From Prinia subflava (Eukaryota; Chordata; Aves; Passeriformes; Cisticolidae), in assembly GCF_021018805.1 (NCBI RefSeq), contig NW_026960610.1, forward strand, positions 2,976,001 through 3,040,000: 64,000 nucleotides of DNA, read 5' to 3'. This document shows, piece by piece, positions 25,840 to 35,604 of the stretch (the first letter of the stretch is position 1; each line of letters starts with the position of its first letter). A program made the translations under genes and the position numbers. Below the pieces are notes generated by a model, which did no database searches, had not been told where the DNA came from, and was given only the letters and a program-made list of their open reading frames with translations.

Positions 25840-26750
25840 ATATATGATATCTATATACATACTATATATAGACATACATTATTTCTATATATATTTGAGA
25901 AATACACATTACCCTGCATCTGACACAGCCACTTCCTCTTCCCTTCCACACACCTCATATAGAAGAGATTCAAATTTGCACATGATTTTGAGACTACCAA
26001 AGTAAGTACATTTTCTTCAACAAACCAAAGATGCTGAGAAGGAATCATGTTGGGAAATTAGTTTCTCCATTTCACACATTCTTCAAATGTCCATAATCCT
26101 GGTCTTTGCATCATTCATGAATGGGAAAAAAATCTGATAGTCTAACTTTGAAACTTCTAAAATTATTCAGCAACAGCAAACATTCAAAAAAACTCACGCC
26201 ATTTCCTAAAAGGTCACAATTAATTATTTTTAAAAGGATTTAAGTAAAATAATTTTGCTTAAATCTTAAGTCAGGTTCCCAAAATCTTACAGGAAAAGAT
26301 AGACAAGAAATGCACAAATCCAGTCCCTGCAGTATTCAAACTTTTATTTATTGGAAGCATTCATTTATTAAAATATTAAAGCCTGTCTCAGGTATATTTG
26401 GTAACTACACACAGTCTCAAAAATATTTCAAATATTCTGATGTGTGTGTTTCTTACCATGAAAGTGGGTTTTATTTTATGTCACTTATGGATGTCTTGCA
26501 TTTTCTTGTGTGTATTCTTGAAGAGAGATTTTTCTAAAATTGAGGTAAGATTTGTCAAGATGCACTGTTAACTTAATTACAAATTACAGGTTATAATATA
26601 TTTTTTAAAAAACAGCTTTGCTTGGGTAAAGTATTGTTATGTAAAAGTTATTAGGTAAAACAAGATCTTGAAACATTTAGTAGGAGGTAAAACCAAAGTG
26701 AGCTAATGAAGGTTTCAATTTTTGATCTATGTCCATGTACTCTACTGACA
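25840..26750. other. Background with TA-rich stretch
   Basis: A TA-rich low-complexity stretch lies at about 25838-25895. The rest is AT-rich and without recognisable genes, up to the left flank of provirus A. Confidence 0.6.
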
Positions 26751-26756
26751 ACACAC

Positions 26757-27083
26757 TGTCACCCTGTTCTTTTGGAAATTTTCCTAGCCTTCTGATTGTT
26801 TACCTTCTTGGAGTCAGTTTCTCACGCTTCTAACAGTCTCTTAATGTAAATATTGCTCTGTTTACCTAAAGGTTGTTTCTTGTTTACATTCCTTTCTGGA
26901 GGAGGAGAAAAACTGATTGACTGTCTGTTTGACCAGTGTGGTTGGAGGGGTCGTGATCCCATCCTCCAATCCACAACTGGTGCCAAAAATGTATAAATAT
27001 GAAAGAAAGTAAAGTACTGCCCCCCTTATTTCCTGCTGGAGCATCTGCGAGTCCGTGTGGTTCTTTTGTGTCCGATTGTCTCA
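26757..27083 (+). repeat. Provirus A 5' LTR
   Basis: 327 bp, from TGTCACCCTG to GATTGTCTCA. A TATA-like run (ATGTATAAATATG) lies at about 26988. No canonical AATAAA is obvious downstream, though AGTAAAG occurs shortly after. It differs from the 3' LTR by roughly 22 substitutions and one single-base deletion. Confidence 0.95.
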
Positions 27084-27085
27084 TT

Positions 27086-27103
27086 TGGTGACCCCTGTGA
27101 GGA
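27086..27103 (+). promoter_or_regulatory. Provirus A primer-binding site
   Basis: Two bases after the LTR end, TGGTGACCCCTGTGAGGA occupies the primer-binding position. The first ten bases agree with the site for tRNA-Trp used by several avian elements, but the last eight do not. The primer therefore cannot be named from memory. Confidence 0.7.
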
Positions 27104-27153
27104 ACAGCTGTGGGTGAAGTCTTATAGTTCTTACTCCCCTTCCTCGCTCTTGC

Positions 27154-28689
27154 ATGGTGCCTGAGACCCGCTTGGACTTAGCAGCTCTTGCGATGATGGC
27201 GACCCCTGTGGTTTCTGCGCAGGATTCATTGGTCCTGGATATCTGGAAAGATCTCATGGAGAGAAAGCAAGCTTCCGTTTCCCACATGGGTTTTGAAAGA
27301 TTGTTTTTGTGGGGGCGGGAGCAGGGGTTTTTCCCAACGCCTAAATATGTGTTCTCTAAGGAGGCGTGGTTTCGATTAGGCCAGTGTTTGATGGAAGCGC
27401 TGTCTCCTGATTATAGTGTAGAGGTGGTGCGCTTGTTAGTACAATGGAAACAGTTTGTTTCGTTTTTAGAGGGACTGGAATCCTCAAGTTCTGAGGCTTC
27501 TGTGGACGTGCAGAGTTGGCGGAGCGCCTCTCTCGCCCTGGGCAATGAGCTAGAGGGGGGCAGGGACGTCCTGTCGGACGCCACTGTATCGAGAGCCGAG
27601 GTGGATTTCCGTTTCTTGCGTGAGGCAGAGCCCTACCGTCCTCCCCATGATGCTGTGCTGGGGGGCGTTTCCACCCCTGACTGCGATCTTGGTTCCCTGG
27701 GGGGAGGGCGGGCTCCCAGCCTGCCAGTACCGCACCGCTGGCGAGTGGGCGGGGCCCCACGGGCTCTTGACAGGTCATTGGAGCCAGCAGTGCTGGCCCG
27801 GCCTATCCCCGTGCCGCGGAGGCAGCAGTGCGGAGGGCAGCTGCCCCCGCTTTATGCTTTCCCAGCGCTCGGAGGCTGTGAGGAGCCCCTGGCTCAGCCT
27901 CCGCCTCTCCTTGACTCTGATTCACTAATGACTCTTTGTCCGAACTGTGGAGTGTCTACAACATACCCCCTGGGTGCGGTGGGAGCGGAGCCTGCTGCTC
28001 CGCCGCCGCTTTCGACTGAGAGGGGGGCGGCATCGGCCACTTCTGCGCCTGTGCCGCCTGTCGCGCATGCGCCGGCAGTGAAAGCCTCTGGAGCTGGGGT
28101 TTTGATCGATTTTCTATTGGACCCTACCCCGGTGGGCAGGCAGCGCACCCCGCTCCGCTTGGGGGGGAAGTGCCTGCTGTGGGCTTCCGAGCCACGGGAG
28201 GGACCTTGCTGGGGCCAGTTCCAGACGCCACCTTCTCTGTGCCCCTCTAGTGGTGGTGGGCACGGAGCGGGATTGGTCCCAACTTCGAGCGGCTCTGCAC
28301 GGCTGTCCGCCCCGCCCGAGGTTCCCTCTCCACCCGCACCACCCATGCCAGTTCCCATGGCCAGGACCCAGGCCGATGCCGTGGCTCTGCAAGTCCCGCC
28401 CGAGGTTCCCTCCCCACCTGCGCCACCCGTGCCACCCATGCCGCCCGCGCCAGTTCCCATGGCCAGGACACGGGCTGATGCCGTGGCTCCGCAAGCTAGT
28501 CCCCTCACTGTGCCCCATTTCCCCCCCCCCCATGCCAGAAGAGGGGGGCCAGGTGCCGGCCCCGCTCTGATCCGTGCTGGGCTCGCAAGCCCCGCCGGGA
28601 TCCGCGACCGGCGCAGGACCCTCTGGGTGGGCTCCGGCGGTCGGCGTTTCGGCACTGCTGCCGACGGGTGCGAGTTCTGCGGGGGGTGA
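27154..28689 (+). pseudogene. gag: Provirus A gag, matrix and proline-rich part
   Basis: An open stretch of 511 codons after the leader. The first 90 or so residues are a helical, tryptophan-containing segment typical of a betaretroviral matrix domain. What follows is long, very GC-rich and full of proline, alanine and glycine, as in the linker before capsid. An internal tandem repeat lies at about 28309-28493. The frame ends at 28689, and the capsid continues in another frame from about 28737. A frameshift therefore separates matrix from capsid. A 361-codon antisense frame over this part is a by-product of its GC bias. The methionine at 27154 is the first in frame; a second start at 27193 is possible. 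Confidence 0.8.
28309..28493 (+). repeat. In-frame tandem duplication in gag proline-rich linker
   Basis: Two diverged copies of about 84 and 100 bp, each with GAGGTTCCCTC, then Pro-Pro-Ala codons, then a shared block around GTTCCCATGGCCAGGAC. The copies differ in length by codon-sized steps, so the duplication stays in frame. Confidence 0.85.
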
Positions 28690-28736
28690 CCTGCCCCCAG
28701 CGGTGACTGGACAGGCCCTGCCCCCTGCCACCCCCC

Positions 28737-30848
28737 ATGAGTACTAGAGCTACGGTGGGTGCAGGCGCCGCGGTGTTCACCTTTGGCGCAAGCACCGACA
28801 AAGCCGGTATGAGGCTGGCACTTGCCAGGGGTAAGGAACACCACGCTGGTGGCTCTTGTCCAGGTGCCTTGTGGACCCTTCCCCCGTGTCAGGTGACTGT
28901 ATGTCCGAGAGATCATGGGCAATTTTGGGGAGATGTCAAAGCTAAGGTCGAGGAGATGTGTGATTGTGCCTTTGGACATCGCCCCCTGGATTGTGGAGAT
29001 GGATTTCCTAGCCCTGCTGTGGCTGCTGGTGATGCGGGGCCGGTGATATCGGACAGTGTTGAGCTGATTCCCAGTCAGGCATCTGCCCCTGTCCCTGTAG
29101 GGTCCACAGGATGGGATTTGGCAGGTGCTGCCGCCTTACCAGGGGGCTGCCAGGCTTTCCTTGTGCTTAGGGGTGTCCCTCATAATGAGACATGATATTG
29201 GAAATTAGAAGATATTAATCATAGAAATTAGAAAAGTTCATTAAAAAGTAGGCATTCAGATAATGTATAGCTGCCCTTAGAAAAAACAGAAATATGTAGG
29301 AATGCAAGGATGCTTGATAAGAAGGAGAGTGTTTACCCAAAGCAGGAAACAAGAATGCAAGTGAACCAAAGATGCTAAGATAACAGGTGCCTTGCACCCC
29401 CAGAGACAGATAAAACTGACCCTACAGCTTGAACTGTGACCAGAGCACTGGTGAGCATGCGCGAGGCAGCAGGGTCAAAAGTTCATATCAGAGGAAGACT
29501 TTTGGCCTTCATCCCTGGGACCCCCAGAGAGACCACCAGAGACAACTGTGCAGGCGCAAAAGACTGATGGGCTAATTAGAATACGAAGCGGAGAGGGGGG
29601 GAGCTAAAGGATGAATATGCACGAGAGTATTGTGAAACTCAATACATAACATTCTAGAGGATAAAAGAGAAACGTAAAGTGAGCGAGGTAAAGTGAGCGA
29701 GGTGCGCATGCCTTTGAGAATTATCTCGCATCGTGCCCAGCGCTGAATAAACTACATACCTACTTTAAAACTCGCTCTGCCTCCGAGTTTTAGAGTCCTT
29801 TCCGCGTGTCAATAACACCTATCACCCTTTATCGTGGAATGCTCTCATGGAACTTCATGATAAGGTTGGAAAATATGGTCTGGGGTCTGTTGAAGTCATG
29901 CAGCTGCTTCAAGTGCTTAATGCTGATTTACTGACACCGTACAACATCCGAAGTTTGGCTCGTGTTCTCTTTCAGCCTGTAGAATATGACATTTTTCAGT
30001 CTAAGTGGACTCAGTTGTCAATCAGAGCAGTGGAATGGAATGCTACGCTGGGTCCGCGGGATCCCAGGCATGTGATTGGCACTGATGTGCTGCTGGGCAC
30101 AGGCAATTATGCTGATCCTAATGAGCAGGTTTGCTTTGATATCCTTGTGCTCGACCAGTGCCAGGTAACAGGCATGGCAGCATTGGTTCAGATGATAGAA
30201 ATGTCTGCTCCAAAGGAATCCTTTGTGACTGTTGTTCAGGGGGCTGATGAGTCTTTCCTACGATTTGCAGAGAGGCTGACTGCCTCTGTGGAGAAACAGG
30301 TGGGAGATCCTGAAGCAAGGAAACTTTTGCTTAAAAACCTTGCAAGAAGTAACTACAATGCCCATTCTAGGAGAATCACAGAGACTCTTCCTGGTGACCT
30401 TTCTGTCCCCCAGATAGCAGAGGCCTGTGCAAGGATAGGCACCTCAGGTAAAAAAATGGCCGCCGTGGCTACTACCGTGCAGCCTGCCCTGGCTACTGCT
30501 GGGCAGACAAGCTGGGCAGTGCTGCAGAGCAGGCAGCGATGGCAATGGAATGCTCAGGCCAGCAAGAAATGGGGAAAGAAGGAACAGAAGGTCACGACTC
30601 CCTTGTTTTTGTGTGGTCAGTGTACAAGGCCGAACCATACCGCAAATGTCTGTAAGGTGACCGTTCATGCTGATGGCCAGGCTTTGCCAGGCTCAGGAAT
30701 TGGGAAGCAGGGCGCGAAGGGGAGACGCACCCAGACACAAGCTTCTCTCCAAGCCCTGGAGCTGATGGAGGTCTGCTTAGCCAGCTTGCAGCCAGCACCC
30801 ACGGGTCAGCAGGTGTTGATGTCTGCACAGAAGCAATGGTTGTCTTAG
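28737..30848 (+). pseudogene. gag: Provirus A gag, capsid and nucleocapsid part (split by an LTR)
   Basis: Two open pieces in the same frame (28737-29185 and 29816-30848), interrupted by the solo LTR at 29186-29811. The inserted LTR plus its 4-bp duplication is 630 bp, a multiple of three, so the frame is unchanged across it, but the LTR contains stops. The right piece shows a betaretroviral capsid with the major homology region near 30237 (pattern QGADESFLRFAERL). It also has one zinc knuckle of the form C-x2-C-x4-H-x4-C (CGQCTRPNHTANVC) near 30610. The usual second knuckle is not apparent. Gag would have packaged the element's RNA, so this copy cannot supply it. Confidence 0.85.
29186..29811 (+). 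repeat. Solo LTR inserted in provirus A gag (provirus B-related family)
   Basis: 626 bp from TGAGACATGATATTGG to CGCGTGTCA, flanked by the 4-bp duplication ATAA (29182-29185 and 29812-29815). It has AATAAA at about 29746. It shares the opening TGAGACAT and the AATTAG-ATACGAAGCGGAGA and ATGAATATGCA blocks with the 3' LTR of provirus B (49217 onward), so the two are related families. The 4-bp duplication suits a gammaretrovirus-like integrase. It inserted after provirus A was already in place. Confidence 0.9.
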
Positions 30849-31137
30849 ATTCCTGCAAAATTCACAAGGTCCCCTTGGATGCCTTTGGTCCCTTGGGTGA
30901 TGGCATGAGTGCTCTCCTTATGGGGAGATCTAGTGCCATCCCTCAGGGTATCATCGTGCACATGGGACTCATTGATGCAGATTTTACAAGACGGATTTGT
31001 GCTATGGTCTCAACACCCACCCCCCCGTCACTATCCCGGAAGGGACGTGGATTGGTAAACTTGTGGCTTTGAAGTCTTCTGTTCCCAGAACAGAGGACCA
31101 GTCACAAGGAGAGGGCGGCTTCAGATCCACTGGGCTG
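30836..31137 (+). pseudogene. Provirus A dUTPase domain, frameshifted
   Basis: The frame overlaps the gag stop by 13 bp in the -1 register, the arrangement used for Gag-Pro frameshifting in betaretroviruses. It encodes dUTPase-like motifs: GRSSAIPQGIIV and GLIDADF in the first frame, then a C-terminal glycine-rich motif GEGGFRSTG in another frame at about 31110. Active enzymes hydrolyse dUTP and keep uracil out of viral DNA. The domain is split by a frameshift at about 31000-31070. One residue of the glycine-rich motif also departs from the usual pattern (Arg where Gly is expected). Confidence 0.75.
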
Positions 31138-31497
31138 CCACAAGTTCACTGGACCGCTGTCCTGACCAAGGACCGACCAAAGATGCTGTGCACCTTGTCC
31201 ATGCCTGGTGCCACGCTGCCGAAGATCCATGTCCATGGACTTCTTGACACTGAGGTTACCATTACAGTTTTCTCCTTAGACGCCTGGCCTCCGCAGTGGC
31301 TGTTGGACCTTTGGGAGATGCCTGTCATGAGGCTGGAAGGAATGGCACAATGCTACGTGAGCCAGCAGCTCGTGCTAATCACGAACCCAGAGGGACAGAC
31401 AGCCGTGATCTGGCCTCATGTTACTGAGACTGTTGCTAACCTCTGGGAGAGGGATGTTCTGGCCGCGTGGAGGATGCACAGCTGGAAGGATTTTTGA
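31138..31497 (+). pseudogene. pro: Provirus A aspartic protease, catalytic motif altered
   Basis: This continues the 30997-31497 frame. The region GLLDTEVTITVFS (about 31237-31275) is the place of the retroviral protease active site, where Asp-Thr-Gly is normally followed by a hydrophobic strand. Here the codons at 31246-31254 read Asp-Thr-Glu, so the catalytic triplet is lost. The closing NLWERDVL near 31438-31461 matches the end of retroviral proteases, where the fourth residue is normally Gly. Such a protease would cleave Gag and Gag-Pol during maturation; this copy is very unlikely to work. Confidence 0.8.
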
Positions 31498-31509
31498 TGG
31501 GGGCCACTG

Positions 31510-32345
31510 TGATGAAGGGCGCAGAATGTCCGACACCTCCTTTACGGTGGCTGGTGGACAAACCCATCTGAGAGAACCAGTGGCCCCTCCCTCGTGACAG
31601 GAGCAATTGGACCAGGGTCATCTGGAGCCTTCTACCAGTCCCTGGAACACTCCTGTCTTTTGTATCAGGAAAAAGTCTGGGAAATGGAGGTTGTTACAAG
31701 ACCTCCGCAAAGTCAATGCCATGATGGAAAGCATGGGAACATTGCAGGATGGCATACCGTTGCCTACCATGCTTCATGCAGACTGGCTGGCCCTCATTGT
31801 GGATTTAAAGGATTGTTTTTTCACAATTCCTTTGCATCCCGATGACAGACCAAAATTTGCCTTCACGGTGCCAGTAATAAACAATGCTGAGCCCACACAG
31901 TGGTATCAATGGAGAGTTTTGCCACAAGGCATGCGGAACTCACTGGCGATATGCCAGTGGTATGTGGCCTGTGCCTTGTCTGGAGTCTGCAAGCAGTTTC
32001 TTGACGCTCGTGTCTATCATTATATGGATGACATTTTGGTGGCTGCGTTCACCCAGGATGAGCTGCTGAGGATTCAGCCTCAGTTGTTAAATGCTTTGCA
32101 TTCTCATGGGCTGCAGTTGGCTCGATAAAAGGTGCAACAACAACCTCCATGGAAATATTTGGGGGTCAAAATTCTGGAACGGACAAGCTGACACCAGGAA
32201 GTGCAATTTGTGCATTTGGTGAAGACACTGAATGATGTCCAAAAATTGGTAGGTGTCATCACCTGGTTACGTCCATACTTGGGACTGACCAATGCACAAC
32301 TGTCTCTGCTGTTTGATTTGTTAAAGGAAGACTGATCAAAAGTCA
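31510..32345 (+). pseudogene. pol: Provirus A reverse transcriptase
   Basis: The main open piece (31607-32128) holds the RT palm and fingers: WNTPVFCIRKKSGKWRLLQD, DLKDCFFTIPL, LPQGMRNS and the catalytic YMDD at 32021-32032. The frame stops at 32126, just after the palm. Two further stops follow before the connection domain, one near 32190 and one near 32333. Upstream of 31607 a stop at about 31569 cuts off the N-terminal part. The catalytic aspartates are intact, but the protein is truncated on both sides. Confidence 0.88.
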
Positions 32346-33290
32346 CCTCGCACATTGACCCCCGAGGTACATAAAGTGCTGAAGGAGGTTCAGCAAGCTG
32401 TTTCTGCTTGCCAGGTTCACCGCATTGAACCTTCCATTGATATCACTGTGTTCATCACCACTCCAGATTTACATCTCACGGCCATCATTGGCCAATGGAG
32501 TGACAAATGGTCTGATCCCTTGCATGTCTTGGAATGGGTCTTCCTGCCCCATCCGCTGCAAAAGAAGGCAACTGCATTCTTTGAGCTAATTGCTCGCCTG
32601 ATAACCAAGTGCCGGCAATGGTGTTTGCAATTGATGGGTGCAGATCCTGCAAAGATCATACTCCCGGTACAGTGGGAGGATTTTGAATGGAGCCTTGCAA
32701 ACAGTGTGTCCCTGCAAAGTGCTCTGGAGAATTTTTCAGGGCAGATCACGTATCATCTTCCCAGCCACAAGCTACTGCAAGTGGCAAAAATCACACAGAT
32801 TTCTTGCGGCCCAAAAATAGCCAGGAACCAGTGCAAGGACCCACCGTCTTCACTGATGGTTCGGGGAAAACAGGGAAGGCCATTGTTACTTGGCAGGATG
32901 GATCTGAGTGGCAGGTTTTGGAAGGCCATGAGGATGGGTCAGCCCAATTGGTTGAACTGAGGGCTGCAGTCATGGCATTTGAAAAATTTTCCCAGGAACC
33001 TTTCAATTTGGTCATGGATTCTGCCTATGTGGCCGACATCGCACAGCAGTTGGGGTATTCAGTTTTGAAGAAGGTCAGTAATCCTGCCTCGTTTCATTTA
33101 CTGAAGACCTTGTGGTGTGCAATTCAGGCCAGGGTTCATTCATTCTACGTTCTGCATGTGAGAAGTCACACTAACTTGCCAGGATTTGTAGCAGAAGGTA
33201 ATGTGAGGGCTGACAAGTTGGCTAACCCAGCGTGGGTAGCACCTCAGCCTGACACACTCCCGCAGGCCAAGGCATCACATGGTTTTTCCA
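32346..33290 (+). pseudogene. pol: Provirus A RT connection and RNase H
   Basis: The connection part is open at 32355-32820 in one frame. RNase H then continues in another frame at 32820-33290, so a frameshift lies between them. All four RNase H metal-binding acidic residues are visible in order: FTDGSG, ELRAAV, DSAYVA and ADKLA. HVRSHTNLPGFVAEGN precedes the last one. The activity would degrade the RNA strand of the RNA-DNA hybrid. Confidence 0.87.
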
Positions 33291-34062
33291 TCAGAACGCA
33301 CTTACTTTGCAGAAGCAGTTCCAGTTGACGCCCACTGAGGCTCGCGACATTGTCGAGTCGTGTGACGACTGTCACGCACTGGCTGCGCCTTTGCCGGCAG
33401 GGGTAAACCCCAGGGGCCTTAAGGCCTTGGAGCTTTGGCAGACCGATGTCACCCAGGTTGCCGAGTTCGGCCGGCTCGAGTATGTGCATGTCACGGTAGA
33501 CACGTTCTCCTCTGCAATGTGGGCATCTGCTCACACGGGAGAAAAGACCCGTGATGTCATTGCCCACTGCAGGCAGGCCTTTGCCATTCTAGGCATACCT
33601 TCTGCTGTGAAAACTGACAATGGTCCTGCTTACGCCTCACAGAAGGTACGGCAGTTCCTGCAGACGGGGGGTGTGTCACACAACTTTGGCATCCCTCATT
33701 CTCCGACGGGACAGGCGATTGTAGAAGGCGCTCACGGTACACTCAAGAGTGTTCTTCAAAAACAAAAACAGGGAATGCAGGGTGAAACCCCGCACAGTCA
33801 GCTGGCAAAGGCTTTGTATGTCATCGATCACCTTACGGTGCCGCAGAACTCAAGTAACCCTGTCATTTTGAACCATCACCTCTCGTTGCAGGCTTTGGAC
33901 GAGACGCATCAGCCTCAAGCGAAGGTTCAGGTCTGGAATTTAGTCACCAAGCAGTGGGAAGGTCCCTATGACCTTATTGCTATGGGGCGTGGGTATGTGT
34001 GCGTATCCACAGATCCTGGGATACGCTGAGTACCTTCAAAGTGTGTCCGTCCTGACCTGTGA
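33250..34062 (+). pseudogene. pol: Provirus A integrase
   Basis: The open piece at 33307-34029 encodes the integrase core. The zinc-binding His and Cys residues lie around 33290-33378 (CDDC at the end). The catalytic triad is present as WQTDVT, KTDNGPAY and IVEGAHGTLK, with the usual 35-residue spacing between the second Asp and the Glu. The C-terminal part ends with GRGYVCVSTDPGIR and a TGA at 34027-34029. The same frame continues for a few codons resembling the normal end of the protein, so this stop looks like a late nonsense change. Confidence 0.88.
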
Positions 34063-34282
34063 CCGCAGAGACAGAATCCGGCTGACGGGCGAGATAGAAA
34101 CCGTGACCAAACTGAATGTCGCCAAGTGGATGAATCATCGAGTGATGACTCAGACGCAGACAAACGCGAGTGATCACTCTGATGATTCCTCCACAAGCAG
34201 TGATTTAACATTGTTCATGTTCCTTTTTACATTGCTCATTTTTCTTTTTTCTGTTTTCTTTTTTTTAATGGAAAAAGGGTAA
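33968..34282 (+). CDS. Small 3' frame with a C-terminal hydrophobic segment, function unknown
   Basis: This 104-codon frame overlaps the end of integrase in another register and runs to within 3 bp of the 3' LTR. The last 30 residues are almost entirely Phe, Leu and Ile and end in a short polar tail, as a tail anchor or single membrane segment would. Before it lies a Ser/Thr/Asp-rich stretch. It occupies the place of env but has no SU or TM features. The hydrophobic codons come from a T-rich run just before the polypurine tract, so the frame may be fortuitous. Confidence 0.3.
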   Translation: MTLLLWGVGMCAYPQILGYAEYLQSVSVLTCDRRDRIRLTGEIETVTKLNVAKWMNHRVMTQTQTNASDHSDDSSTSSDLTLFMFLFTLLIFLFSVFFFLMEKG

Positions 34283-34284
34283 GA
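34270..34284 (+). promoter_or_regulatory. Provirus A polypurine tract
   Basis: The purine run GGAAAAAGGGTAAGA directly abuts the 3' LTR start. It is the expected primer for plus-strand DNA synthesis and is broken by a single T. Confidence 0.85.
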
Positions 34285-34610
34285 TGTCGCCCTGTTCTTT
34301 AGGAATTTTCTTAGCCTTCTGATTGTTTACCTTCTTGGAGTCAGTTTCTCACACTTCTAACAGTCTCCTAATGTAAATATAGCTCTGTTTACTTAATGGT
34401 AGTTTTTTGTTTACATTCCTTTTTGGAGGGGGAGAAGAACTGATTGACTGTCTGTTTGACCAGTGTGGTTGGAGGGGTCGTGATCCTATCCTCCAATCCA
34501 CAACTGGTGCCAAAAATGTATAAATATGAAAGAAAGTAAAGTACTGCCCCCCTTCTTTCCTGCTGGGACATCTGTGCGTCCGTGCGGTTCTTTTGTGTCC
34601 GATTGTGTCA
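34285..34610 (+). repeat. Provirus A 3' LTR
   Basis: 326 bp from TGTCGCCCTG to GATTGTGTCA, followed at once by ACACAC, the right copy of the target duplication. Confidence 0.95.
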
Positions 34611-34616
34611 ACACAC

Positions 34617-35262
34617 ATCTAAGAAGAAATGCTTTTTAGTTAGCACCAATTTATTCAGAGAACCTGGCTCATCTTCCCGAGTTGATTATATTTAATAAAT
34701 GACCACAGCAAACTGAATGGGCAATCATAGCAGCCAGACTGACCCTGCTGAAGATAATTGTCTGAAGCAACAGTTATTTTTATTAGCTCAAACTATGAAC
34801 TACAAAGAAGTTATTTCTAAACAATTTCTCCACAGCTGTTATAGTCTGTTGGCTGCTCAATTTATTTTAATAAAGTATTCCTATACACATTTACACATCA
34901 GACTCAAATGCTACAAATATATTAAACAATTTAGTAATGGAACAGAAGCCAGGACTGAGCAGCAGCCATGAACAACTTCAGTATTTTTTGCACCACAGAC
35001 AGCAAACTGCAAACTATAGGAGTCATGCGTTGGGTAAAGTTTTTTGGAAATATTCTAAAAGTGGAAGTTTGTAGGCTTTTTCTTTCATTCTTGCATTATT
35101 TACATGGAATCTCTTAGTCCTCTTGCATTCTCTGAACCTTACTATCTTTATCCACTGGAGTGTTTTTGTGGTCCTGCACACCTACGAAAAGTGTCCCTGA
35201 TGAAAAGATCACAAGAGCAGGCTTGGGGAGGCAAGAACAAAGCCATTGATCACTGCTCTTGT
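34617..35262. other. Background, nothing recognised
   Basis: About 650 bp of AT-rich DNA between provirus A and the next solo LTR. No gene or repeat was recognised. Confidence 0.6.
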
Positions 35263-35269
35263 GTGCTTC

Positions 35270-35598
35270 TGTGTTGCCATGAATTTTCCTGGTTTGCTGA
35301 GCATTCATATTAAAGGAGAAATGTGCAGTTTCTCATGCTGGTGAATTGTAAACACAGGACCATGTTTTGTAAATACTGGCAATGTTATGAATTCCTTCTC
35401 CAAGAGAAGGGGAGGTTGAATGACAGCCTCCTGGACCAATGTGGTAGGAGAGGTGGGGATACCCTTCTCCAATCCATGGTCACCTTGCCACAGGTATATA
35501 ATGGCAAAATAAACTAAGGAGCGGGGCTTCTGCCCTGCTGCTCTGTTGCACCCAGATCTGTGTCCCCAGTCTGTTTTCTGGCTAGGCCTCCACGGTGA
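35270..35598 (+). repeat. Solo LTR, close to the 2897 copy
   Basis: It shares with the LTR at 2897 the TTCATATTAAAG block, the GACCAATGTGG block, the CTCCAATCCATGGTCACCTT block and the TATATAAT promoter run (about 35495), followed by an AATAAA at about 35508. The length is about 329 bp. The flanks TGCTTC (35264-35269) and TACTTC (35599-35604) could be a 6-bp duplication with one change. The ends have decayed from the usual TG...CA, so the borders are a few bases uncertain. Confidence 0.75.
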
Positions 35599-35604
35599 TA
35601 CTTC

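Larger units (their letters stand above)
26757..34610 (+). mobile_element. Provirus A: betaretrovirus-like (ERVK-type), env-less
   Basis: A complete proviral frame of 7.85 kb, or 7.2 kb without the later solo LTR. It carries two LTRs, a primer-binding site, gag, dUTPase, protease, RT, RNase H, integrase and a polypurine tract. The 6-bp duplication ACACAC is exact (26751-26756 and 34611-34616). Class II membership follows from the 6-bp duplication, the dUTPase placed before protease, the capsid type and the YMDD motif. There is no envelope gene; fewer than 260 bp separate the integrase end from the 3' LTR. The two LTRs differ at about 22 positions in 327, so the copy is not recent. Every reading frame is interrupted, so no complete protein can be made. 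Confidence 0.93.

Noticed and set aside
27894..28979. 361-codon open frame on the minus strand
   Set aside because: It lies antisense to the GC-rich proline linker of provirus A gag, is low in complexity and has no domain; the sense strand explains the sequence.
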